DNA of 64,000 nucleotides from Pseudomonas sp. MM211 (lineage in GTDB: Bacteria; Pseudomonadota; Gammaproteobacteria; Pseudomonadales; Pseudomonadaceae), in the NCBI RefSeq assembly GCF_020386635.1, contig NZ_CP081942.1, forward strand, positions 5,084,001 to 5,148,000. Direction: 5' to 3'. The notes under the pieces were generated by a model that saw only the letters and a program-made list of their open reading frames with translations, made no database searches and was not told the origin of the DNA. A program made the translations under genes and the position numbers. Every line of letters begins with the position of its first letter. Positions within the stretch are counted from its first letter, which is position 1. Positions 28,406 through 36,183 of the stretch are shown in pieces.

Positions 28406-29292
28406 GCCGGACATGGATTCGCCACCCTGCCGCAGTCGCCAGCACCCTGCTGACGGCTCTGCTGACACTGCCCTGGAGTGCCGCCAGCCAGGCCGAGGAA
28501 CTGGCCGATGGCCTGGCCTACATCAAGGAACGTGGGCGCGTGGCGGTGTGCACCACCATGGCGTTCCCACTGTTCGCCTATTACGACGAACAGGATAAGC
28601 CGGCCGGGCTGGTGCACGACCTGATCGTCGATGTGCACAAGCGCCTGGAGGCGCGTCTGGAAAAACCGCTGACGCTCAATGTGGTACGGGTCACGCCCAC
28701 CAACCGTATCGAGTTCGTCCGCCAGGGACGTTGCGACTTCATGGTTTCGACCCTCTCCAACTCGCCGGAACGCAAAGCGCTGCTGGACTTCGCCGAGCCC
28801 GGTTTCTACCGCTCGGGCACCACCATCCTGGCGCTCAAATCGAGCCGTATCGACAGCTGGGAATCGCTGCGTGGCAAACCGGTGTGTTCGTCACCGACCA
28901 ACTCCTGGCTGAAGACCGGCGAGCGGCGCTTCGGCATCGACTTCGTCACCTACTTCGGCGGCGAAGTCGATTCGCAGAAAGCCGTAGTCGATGGTCGCTG
29001 CGTGGGCCTGGTGGCCTACGACACCTACTTCGAGGTGCTGCTGCAGCGCGATAGCCACCAGGTGTGGAACAACTTCGAGATCAAGCTACCCAGCCAGGAC
29101 TTCGCCTACTGGTCGATCACCCTGCGCAACGAACGCCCGCAACTGCGCGCCTTTCTCGACACGGTGGTCGCCGACTGGCACCGCAGCGGTTTGATCATCG
29201 ATCTGGAAAAACGCTACGGCATCCCGGCCAACGCCTGGGTCGCCGAACAACACGCGCAGTACAGCGCCCAACAATCTGAAGTGGAGAACTGA
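28402..29292 (+). CDS. ABC transporter substrate-binding protein, family 3 (FliY-like)
   Basis: A 296-residue periplasmic binding protein with signal peptide (cleavage near ASQAEE) and the SBP_bac_3 fold. RGRVAVCTTMAFPLFAYYDEQDKPAGLVHDLI opens the first lobe and IDSWESLRGKPVCSSPTNSW marks the hinge. TPTNRIEFVRQGRCDFMVSTLSNSPERKALLDF is the typical amino-acid contact region. Four cysteines in the mature chain might form disulfides. It overlaps the monooxygenase by four bases and completes the importer encoded at 24762-27056, although enzyme genes separate it from the permeases. The chain is close to the FliY/polar amino acid group rather than the MetQ group. Confidence 0.9.
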   Translation: MSRTWIRHPAAVASTLLTALLTLPWSAASQAEELADGLAYIKERGRVAVCTTMAFPLFAYYDEQDKPAGLVHDLIVDVHKRLEARLEKPLTLNVVRVTPTNRIEFVRQGRCDFMVSTLSNSPERKALLDFAEPGFYRSGTTILALKSSRIDSWESLRGKPVCSSPTNSWLKTGERRFGIDFVTYFGGEVDSQKAVVDGRCVGLVAYDTYFEVLLQRDSHQVWNNFEIKLPSQDFAYWSITLRNERPQLRAFLDTVVADWHRSGLIIDLEKRYGIPANAWVAEQHAQYSAQQSEVEN

Positions 29293-29295
29293 GAC

Positions 29296-30168
29296 ATGTC
29301 CCTGATCCATAAACGCAGCCAGGCCATTCAGGCGCTACTGAGCGAAGTGCGCGCCACCAAACGTGAAGAGCAGAAAGAAAGCCCGGCTTTCGCCACGCGC
29401 ATCAAGAACGCGCTGAATACCCTGAGCCAGCAGAGCGAGCTGTTTCCCATCGGCAGCTTCCCGATCAAGCTAGACACCCATGCCGGTCTCTATCGCCTGG
29501 GCGAAGAAAGCGACAAGCAGAACGCGCTGTACATCACCGGCGGCATTTACGGCAAGGTACAGACCCAACCCCATACCCATCCGGCCTGGGTGGCCATGGG
29601 CGCGGTGAAAGGGCTGGAACGCAATCGCATCTATCAGCGCACCGACGACGGTTCGGTAGACGGCCAGGGGCGCCTCGAAGCCCTGCGTATCGATGACGTG
29701 ATTCCGGGCGAACCGGCCTTTATCGGTAGCGGCCTGTTCCACACCCTGGAAGTCGAAGATGACATCCAGACCCTGCACCTGCACCTCTACGACGCCGGCC
29801 TGGACGACGACGCCAACTCCAACCTGCCGGTATTCGCCGCCCCCGACAGCCCGCACTACAAGAACACCCCACCCGCCGGACAGCGCAAGGCGGTATCCGG
29901 CGTGCATCCCTCTACATTCAGCGAGTTCAGCGAAGCACTGGCGTCCGGTCTGCCGCTGCAAGTCATCAGTGTCGACCACCATGATCCGCTGCTGGAGAAA
30001 GTGGTAACGCCACACCCCGTGAGCCTCGAAAACTGGCAAGCCAGCGTCGAAGGTCTGCAGGGTCAAGCGGACGTGCCCGTGGTGCTGCTGGGCGAAGTGA
30101 GCGCAGTGGAACAGGCGGCGCAGCGTCTCGCCCGCCTGGGCTACAGCTACTTCACCCACCTGCGTTGA
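29296..30168 (+). CDS. Cysteine-dioxygenase-like cupin fused to a degenerate rhodanese-like tail
   Basis: A 290-residue protein with two parts. Residues 40-185 are a cupin of the cysteine dioxygenase type: PHTHPAWVAMG supplies H93 and H95, and GLFHTLEVEDD plus LHLHLYDAG supplies H149 and the SLHLY-like strand of true CDO. Residues 205-290 resemble a rhodanese (PLQVISVDHHDP, PVVLLGEVSAVEQAAQRLARLGYSYFTHL). However, the active-site cysteine loop is missing, and I see no cysteine in the whole chain. CDO-like enzymes add O2 to a thiol to give a sulfinate using a three-histidine iron site, which fits a sulfur pathway. The substrate is unknown. It lies three bases after the binding protein. Confidence 0.75.
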   Translation: MSLIHKRSQAIQALLSEVRATKREEQKESPAFATRIKNALNTLSQQSELFPIGSFPIKLDTHAGLYRLGEESDKQNALYITGGIYGKVQTQPHTHPAWVAMGAVKGLERNRIYQRTDDGSVDGQGRLEALRIDDVIPGEPAFIGSGLFHTLEVEDDIQTLHLHLYDAGLDDDANSNLPVFAAPDSPHYKNTPPAGQRKAVSGVHPSTFSEFSEALASGLPLQVISVDHHDPLLEKVVTPHPVSLENWQASVEGLQGQADVPVVLLGEVSAVEQAAQRLARLGYSYFTHLR

Positions 30169-30175
30169 GGACGCC

Positions 30176-31993
30176 ATGAGCGATTTGGCATCCGCGACGC
30201 AAGGCGCCTGCGGCGTGGTTTGCGCGCTGGAAGACCTGTTCCACCGGCCAGCGGACTGGGAGCGGGCGCGGCTCGACCTGCAGACGCGCCTGCAACTCAG
30301 CCTGGAAAGCCTGGCGCTACCGAGCGAAGGGGCGTCGCTGCTGGCCTGGCTGCAACGCCTCGACGGCTTGCAGCGCGAACTCGGTCGGTTGTCCACTTAC
30401 GTGGGTGTGCAGGGCTTCGTCGATACCCGCGATACGCGGGTACAGGCCGACAGCACACGCCTGCGCGAACTCAGTGCGGGCGTTGCGCGCCTGAGTGTCG
30501 CGCTGACCAGCCATCTCGCCGCCGCGCACAGCGCCACCTGGGAAACCTGGGAGCGCGCTGCGCCGGGCTTGGCCGCCTACCGGGGCAAGGCCGAGCTGTA
30601 TCGCCAGGGGCGCCAGCATTACCTGACGGCTGATACTGAACAGGCGCTGGCAGCGCTGGACTCGAGCCTGCAATTACCGGTGCAGGTATACCGACGAATC
30701 AAGGCAGGCGACCTGCGTTTCGCCGAGGTCGTCGACCAGCGCGGCAGGCAACAGCGCTTTACCCTGCCACTGTTCGAGAAACGCTTCGAAACCAGCCATG
30801 ACGCCATGCTACGCAGCAGCGCGCAGGCCGTTTTCGCCGAGGCCGTGAAGCCGCATCAGCATGCGTTCGCCGCGGCCTATGCCGGAGAAGTTGGTCGTCA
30901 GGTCAGCCTGGCTCGTCTGCGCGGTTTCTCCAGCACCGTGGATTTTCTGTTCTGGCAGCAAGGCGTGCCTTCGAGCTACTTCGCCAGCCAGCGCAGCGTA
31001 TTCAACACTGGGCTCGCCCCGCTGATGCGCCGCTTCGTCGATGTGAAGCGCCGTCTGCTGGGCCTCGATCGCCTCAGCTTTCATGACCTCAAGGCCTACC
31101 CGCCGCAACTGGCCGGCACGCTGACGCTCGACGAAGCACGCACAGCAATCGTCGCTGCGGGTCATCGCCTGGGCAGCGAGTATGCAGGGGTGCTGCAACG
31201 GGCCTTCGACGAACGCTGGATCGAGCACGGGCAACAACCGAACAAGGCCGACAGCTCCGGCTGCGCCAGCCCCTTCGGCCCACACCCTTATGTGCTGATG
31301 ACCTGGACGGGCACGCCCCGCGACCTGTTTCTGCTTGCTCATGAACTGGGTCATGCCGTGCATTTTTACTGGTCGCATACCCATCAGTCGGCGCTCAACT
31401 CGGCACCGCTGCGCTACTTCATCGAGGCGCCGTCGACCCTCAATGAGCTGCTGCTGGCCCAGCACCTGCTGGAAACCGGTGACGAACAACAGCGCCTGCT
31501 GGCGGTTTTCGAACTGCTCAATAGCTACTACCACAACTTCGTCACCCACTACCTCGAATCGGAATTCCAGTACCAGGTCTACCAGACTGCCGACAACGGC
31601 GTACTGCCGGGTGCCGAGGCGCTGCAGCGGATCAAGCTGGACGTGTTGCGAGGCTTCTGGGGCGATGCCGTGGACATCGACGCGGATGCCGGCCTGACCT
31701 GGTTGCGCCAGCAGCACTACTACATGGGCCTCTACCCCTACACCTACGCGGCCGGACAGAGCATCGCCAGCCTGTTCCTGCCACGCCTGGCCAACGATCC
31801 TCGCGCAGCCGGGCAATGGTGTGAACTGCTGCGCCAGGGCAGTTCACAGTCGGCGCAGACACTGCTCGACAGCCTCGGCCTGAACATGGCCGACCCGCGT
31901 AGCTTCCATCAGGTACTCACCATCATCGATCACTGGGTTGAGCTGTTCGAACAGCTCACTCAGCCCCTGCTCAACGATAAGGAGCGCACATGA
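30176..31993 (+). CDS. M3-family oligoendopeptidase F-like metallopeptidase
   Basis: A 605-residue cytoplasmic zinc peptidase of the PepF/M3 family. The zinc site HELGHAVHFYW starts at H389 with E390 as general base and H393 as second ligand; the third ligand is in the following FIEAPSTLNELL segment. The long N-terminal helical region and the YPYTYAAGQSIASLF C-terminal block that shapes the channel are also present. No signal peptide is found. Its start is only eight bases after the cupin stop and its stop overlaps the next gene by four bases, so it belongs to the operon. It probably trims a short peptide or amide linkage of the imported compound. Confidence 0.88.
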   Translation: MSDLASATQGACGVVCALEDLFHRPADWERARLDLQTRLQLSLESLALPSEGASLLAWLQRLDGLQRELGRLSTYVGVQGFVDTRDTRVQADSTRLRELSAGVARLSVALTSHLAAAHSATWETWERAAPGLAAYRGKAELYRQGRQHYLTADTEQALAALDSSLQLPVQVYRRIKAGDLRFAEVVDQRGRQQRFTLPLFEKRFETSHDAMLRSSAQAVFAEAVKPHQHAFAAAYAGEVGRQVSLARLRGFSSTVDFLFWQQGVPSSYFASQRSVFNTGLAPLMRRFVDVKRRLLGLDRLSFHDLKAYPPQLAGTLTLDEARTAIVAAGHRLGSEYAGVLQRAFDERWIEHGQQPNKADSSGCASPFGPHPYVLMTWTGTPRDLFLLAHELGHAVHFYWSHTHQSALNSAPLRYFIEAPSTLNELLLAQHLLETGDEQQRLLAVFELLNSYYHNFVTHYLESEFQYQVYQTADNGVLPGAEALQRIKLDVLRGFWGDAVDIDADAGLTWLRQQHYYMGLYPYTYAAGQSIASLFLPRLANDPRAAGQWCELLRQGSSQSAQTLLDSLGLNMADPRSFHQVLTIIDHWVELFEQLTQPLLNDKERT

Positions 31994-33069
31994 GCCAGCC
32001 CAATACCACACCAGTCACCCATATCGCCGCCGGTTGCTCATCCCTGTGGTACAGCCGTTGCCCGGTACCTACCACGTCGGGTATCGCCCAGCATTACCGC
32101 TGGTTGCACCGCGCATTCGCCGAACAGGGCGTAACGCTGGAGTCGGTACGCGCATCTGCCGATGCCGGCGTGCGTGAAGCGCATTACAACCATGGCCACG
32201 ACAACATGTTCCGCGAGGGCGGTAACGTGCCACCGATCTGGGCACGTGCCAGCGGCCAGGACACCGTGGTGGTGGGCATTACCTGGGTCGATGAACGTCA
32301 GGTACTGCTGGTGCGTGAAGACAGCCCGCTGCGCGTGCCCGCGGATCTGCGCGGCCAGCGCCTGGGGCTGCCCAACCACCAGACCCGCAACGTCGATATC
32401 GCCCGCACCGCGCACCTGCGCGGCCTGCTAACCGCGCTGCAATTGGCGGGCGTCGCGCGCGATGAGGTGACCTTCGTGGATATCGGCGGCGGCGAGTTCG
32501 ACCTGCGCGAAACAGGCCAGGCATCTCCCGGCGATGACCGTGCGGCGTTGCTCAAGGCGCTGCTGGACGGCGACGTCGCGGCGATCTACGCCAAGGGTGC
32601 CAACAGCGTGCGTCTGGCCGAACAACACGGCCTTCGCGCCCTGCTCGACATCAACCAGCACCCGGATCCGCTGGTGCGCGTCAACGCCGGTACGCCACGC
32701 CCGATCACCGTAAACCGCAGCCTGGTGGAGCAGGCGCCGGAGTTGGTCGCCCGCTACCTGGCTGTGCTGATCGCCACCGCCGACTGGGCCAGTGAGCATC
32801 CCGACGAGGCAGCTGCCGCACTGGCCGCGGAAACCAACTCCAGCGCGGCCGCTATCTGGCAGGGCTATGGCGACAACTTCCACCACCGCCTGCGCCCGGA
32901 CCTCAGCGAGCAGTACATCAAGGGCCTGGCCGCCCAGAAAGCCTTTCTGCTCAGCGAAGGCTTCCTGCCGGCCGATTTCGACTTCGACGCCTGGATCGAC
33001 CCTGCCCCTCTGCGCGCGGCCGAAGCCTTGGCAGGTGAGCTGGAAGATCTGTTTCAGGATGCGCGATGA
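31990..33069 (+). CDS. DszB-like desulfinase (SsuA/TauA-fold, no signal peptide)
   Basis: The 359-residue chain has the two-lobed fold of nitrate/taurine binding proteins but lacks a signal peptide and begins MSQPNTTPVTHIAAG. It keeps the active-site pattern of DszB, the hydroxybiphenyl sulfinate desulfinase: C24 in YSRCPVPT (DszB C27 in YSNCPVPN), H65 in EAHYNHG and R75 in FREGGNVPP (DszB H60 and R70, RFGGEIPP). The H-to-R spacing of ten is the same. Later blocks DSPLRVPADLRGQRLGLP and GYGDNFHHRLRPDL also match. DszB recalled sequence was compared by eye. Automated annotation would likely call it an ABC binding protein. The proposed reaction is sulfite release from a sulfinate. Confidence 0.75.
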   Translation: MSQPNTTPVTHIAAGCSSLWYSRCPVPTTSGIAQHYRWLHRAFAEQGVTLESVRASADAGVREAHYNHGHDNMFREGGNVPPIWARASGQDTVVVGITWVDERQVLLVREDSPLRVPADLRGQRLGLPNHQTRNVDIARTAHLRGLLTALQLAGVARDEVTFVDIGGGEFDLRETGQASPGDDRAALLKALLDGDVAAIYAKGANSVRLAEQHGLRALLDINQHPDPLVRVNAGTPRPITVNRSLVEQAPELVARYLAVLIATADWASEHPDEAAAALAAETNSSAAAIWQGYGDNFHHRLRPDLSEQYIKGLAAQKAFLLSEGFLPADFDFDAWIDPAPLRAAEALAGELEDLFQDAR

Positions 33070-34238
33070 GTGCACCGGCACGTGGCTTTCTCTCGCACTT
33101 CCTGCTGCTTGCCGTGATCAGCGGCTCGACCCTGGGCATGGCAAAGATCGTCACCACGCTGTACGCCTTGGAGATTGGTGCGAACAGCGTGCAGATCGGC
33201 CTGATCAGCGCGATGGAGTCGCTGGGCATGGTATTCCTGACCTTGCCCGCTGGCTTTCTCATCGCCCGTTTCGGCTCGCGGCGTATCTACCTGCTCGCCA
33301 GCCTCGGCCCGGCCCTGTTCAACCTGGCGATCCTGCTGTCGCCAGGCTGGTTGTGGCTGGCCGCCATGCGCCTGTTGATCGGCACCTGCGTGCCGTTCCG
33401 CGTGGTGGCCATGAACACCCTGTTTCTCCAGCAATTGCCGCATATCGGCCTGAACAAGGCGGGCTGGTTTCGCGGCTCGGTGATGATCGGCCTGGGCCTT
33501 CTCGGCCCCTGGCTGGGCAGCGTGCTTTATGGGCAGGCCGGGTTCGCCGGCGCATTCGTGGTGATCGCGCTGTGCTTCACCGGCATGGCGTTCTACGGTG
33601 CGGGGTTCTGGCAGGAAGCGCCGGCAGCACCCAGCCGCAGCAGCCTGGGCCAGCAATTGCGCGACATGTTCAGCCAGCGCAGCCTGACCGAAAGTTGCCT
33701 GATCGAATGCGCCAGCAGCGCCACCATGAGCGTGTTCGCGACCTTCGCCCTGGTGCTGTGCATCGAGGTGCTCGGCTGGCCTGATTACCAGGCGGTGGCG
33801 CTGGTATCGGCACAAGGGCTGGTCTCGGTGCTGGCGCTGTTCGGACTGGGCTCGGTGATCAGCCACCTTGGGCATCAGCGGGTGTATCCCGGCGCCCTGC
33901 TATTGGTACTGGTAGCGCTCGGGCTGCTGGGCTGGGCCGACAGTTTTCCTGGCCTGCTGCTGGCGGCTTTGCTGCTGAGTCTGGCAGGTTCGGCCATCCA
34001 CCTCGCCAATGTCACACGCCTCAGCCATCTGCTACCGGACAAGAGCCGTATCTCCGGCCTCTTCAACCTGGCGCAAACCCTCGGCATGCTGCTGGGCGCC
34101 CTGCTCGGCGGCAGCATCAGTTACCTGGTCGGCCTGCACTGGCTGTTTCCCGTATGGGGGCTGCTTCTGCTGACGGGTGTTGGTCTACTGCGTCTGAAAG
34201 CGGCTTGCCGCGTCGTCGCCACCGCAGAAGAAGCCTGA
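33066..34238 (+). CDS. MFS transporter
   Basis: A 390-residue carrier with twelve hydrophobic segments in two six-helix halves. The first intracellular loop RFGSRRIYLLASLG is of the DRxGRR class. The central loop is basic and Ser/Gln-rich around residue 190. It starts inside the end of the desulfinase gene (four-base ATGA overlap) and is the last gene of the plus-strand sulfur operon, followed by about 300 bases before the Na/Pi gene. Its position suggests export of a product (sulfite, carbon skeleton) or uptake of a related molecule. The family alone does not decide direction or substrate. Confidence 0.88.
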   Translation: MSAPARGFLSHFLLLAVISGSTLGMAKIVTTLYALEIGANSVQIGLISAMESLGMVFLTLPAGFLIARFGSRRIYLLASLGPALFNLAILLSPGWLWLAAMRLLIGTCVPFRVVAMNTLFLQQLPHIGLNKAGWFRGSVMIGLGLLGPWLGSVLYGQAGFAGAFVVIALCFTGMAFYGAGFWQEAPAAPSRSSLGQQLRDMFSQRSLTESCLIECASSATMSVFATFALVLCIEVLGWPDYQAVALVSAQGLVSVLALFGLGSVISHLGHQRVYPGALLLVLVALGLLGWADSFPGLLLAALLLSLAGSAIHLANVTRLSHLLPDKSRISGLFNLAQTLGMLLGALLGGSISYLVGLHWLFPVWGLLLLTGVGLLRLKAACRVVATAEEA

Positions 34239-34539
34239 TCGCACCACCGATCTGCCTGCCAGCAGATCGTAGCGCTCACCCCACCAGCAGGAATCCTCTG
34301 CAAACTTGGCTGCGAGTCGCTCTCCCAGTGCTTGTCGCCATTTTGTCGCTGACAGCCAGCCACAGAGTCGGCGCCCCTCGCAGCGACTCGTTTGAGATAC
34401 TGCACAGGCTGCAGCTACAGTTGAATTGAAAGCTTGTTCGACAAGCAGACGCCCTCGTATGTGACTGGCGCCCCTGGTAGCCCGTCACCGGCAGTATCCC
34501 AAGTATCGGGATCGAATCTGCGTATCAGGGAGATGCGTG
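34239..34539. other. Intergenic region between MFS and Na/Pi genes
   Basis: About 300 bases without a gene. The one clear structure is GCTTGT-TCG-ACAAGC at 34432-34446, a six-base-arm dyad. A GGGAG ribosome site follows at its right edge for the Na/Pi gene. No good terminator follows the MFS stop. Confidence 0.4.
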
Positions 34540-36183
34540 ATGTTGACTCTGCTCAATCTGCTTTCCGCCATTGCCCTGCTGATCTGGGGCACCCATATCG
34601 TGCGTACCGGCATCCTGCGGGTGTACGGCTCACAGTTGCGTCGCGTGCTCAGCCACAACGTCGGCAAACGGCCCATGGCGTTCGTCGCCGGCATTGCCGT
34701 GACCGCGCTGGTGCAAAGCAGCAACGCCACGGCACTGCTGGTCACCTCCTTCGTCGGCCAGGGCCTGATGGCGCTGACCCCGGCGCTGGCGATCATGCTC
34801 GGTGCCGACGTCGGTACCGCCTTGATGGCGCGGGTGCTGACCTTCGACCTCAGTTGGCTGTCGCCGCTGCTGATCTTCCTTGGCGTGGTGTTCTTCCTAT
34901 CCCGCAAGCAGACCCGCGCCAGCCAGCTCGGTCGTGTGGCCATCGGCCTGGGTCTGATGATCCTGGCGCTACAGCTGATCGTCGCCGCCGCCACGCCGAT
35001 CACCGAAGCCAAGGGCATTCACGTACTGTTCGCCTCGCTCACCGGCGACCTGCTGCTCGACGCCGTGGTCGGTGCACTGTTCGCGCTGATTTCCTACTCG
35101 AGCCTGGCTGCGGTGCTGCTCACCGCGACGCTGACCGGTGCCGGGGTGATCGGCCTGCCAGTGGCTATCGGCCTGGTGATCGGTGCGAATATCGGCAGCG
35201 GCGTGCTGGCCTTTCTCAATGCCAGCATGCAGAGCCAGGCCGGGCGCCGCGTGGCCCTGGGCAGCCTGCTCTACAAGCTGATCGGCCTGGTGCTGGTGAT
35301 TCCGGTACTCGACCCGCTGGTGCACTGGCTGGACAGCCTCAAATGGCATCCGGCGGAACTGGTCATCGGTTTTCACGTGCTCTACAACAGCCTGCGTTGC
35401 GTGCTGATGCTGCCGACCCTCGGCCTCATGGCGCGCTTCTGCAACTGGCTGCTGCCGGATCGCCCGGACATGAACGCCGTCGCCAAGGCTCGCCACCTCG
35501 ATCCCACTGCGCTGTCCACGCCGAGCCTGGCGCTGTCCAATGCGGTACGTGAAACCCTGCGCATCGGTGACCTGGTCGACAGCATGCTCGGCCACCTGCT
35601 CGACGCCCTGCGTGGCAGCCAGCCGATTCTCGGCAAGGACCTGCGTCGTATCGACGACGATATCGACGCCCTCTACACCGCGGTGAAGCTGTATCTCGCC
35701 CAGGTACAGAGAGAGGAATTGAGCGAGCACGATAGCCGGCGCTGGGCAGAGATCATCGAGTTCTCATCGAACCTGGAACGGGCCGGCGACGTCATCGAAC
35801 GCATGCTCGGCAAGATTCAGGACGAGAAGACCTCACAGCGCCACGCCTTCTCAGAAAGCGGCCTGGTAGAACTCACCGAACTGCAGGAGCGCCTGCTCGG
35901 TAACCTGCGTCTGGGGCTGTCGGTATTCTTCTCCGCTGACGCCGATGCCGCTCGCCAACTGCTGCGCGAGAAGCGTCGCTTCCGCATCCAGGAGCGCCGG
36001 CTGACCCATTTACATGTCGAACGTCTGCACAAGCAGGTGGTCAAGAGTCTGGAAACCAGCTCTCTCCACCTGGAACTGATCGACGATATGAAACGCCTCA
36101 ACTCGCTGTTCTGCGCAAGTGCCTACGCCGTACTCGGCAGCCATGAAACCGGCGCCCTGCTCGCCGAAGAAGGTGGCGAGTAG
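34540..36183 (+). CDS. Na/Pi-cotransporter II-type protein with PhoU-like tail
   Basis: The ATG at 34540 follows CAGGGAGATGCGTG; the GTG directly before it is less likely. The 547-residue chain has two inverted Na_Pi_cotrans repeats, with the QSSNATALL motif (TALVQSSNATALLVTSFVGQG) in the first and ISYSSLAAVLLTATLTGAG in the second. From about residue 330 there is a helical PhoU-like domain. Such proteins use the sodium gradient to move phosphate; in some bacteria the YjbB/NptA type exports phosphate. Its stop overlaps the probable GTG start of the M16 gene by one base. A phosphate-regulated promoter (Pho box) was not found by eye. Confidence 0.9.
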   Translation: MLTLLNLLSAIALLIWGTHIVRTGILRVYGSQLRRVLSHNVGKRPMAFVAGIAVTALVQSSNATALLVTSFVGQGLMALTPALAIMLGADVGTALMARVLTFDLSWLSPLLIFLGVVFFLSRKQTRASQLGRVAIGLGLMILALQLIVAAATPITEAKGIHVLFASLTGDLLLDAVVGALFALISYSSLAAVLLTATLTGAGVIGLPVAIGLVIGANIGSGVLAFLNASMQSQAGRRVALGSLLYKLIGLVLVIPVLDPLVHWLDSLKWHPAELVIGFHVLYNSLRCVLMLPTLGLMARFCNWLLPDRPDMNAVAKARHLDPTALSTPSLALSNAVRETLRIGDLVDSMLGHLLDALRGSQPILGKDLRRIDDDIDALYTAVKLYLAQVQREELSEHDSRRWAEIIEFSSNLERAGDVIERMLGKIQDEKTSQRHAFSESGLVELTELQERLLGNLRLGLSVFFSADADAARQLLREKRRFRIQERRLTHLHVERLHKQVVKSLETSSLHLELIDDMKRLNSLFCASAYAVLGSHETGALLAEEGGE

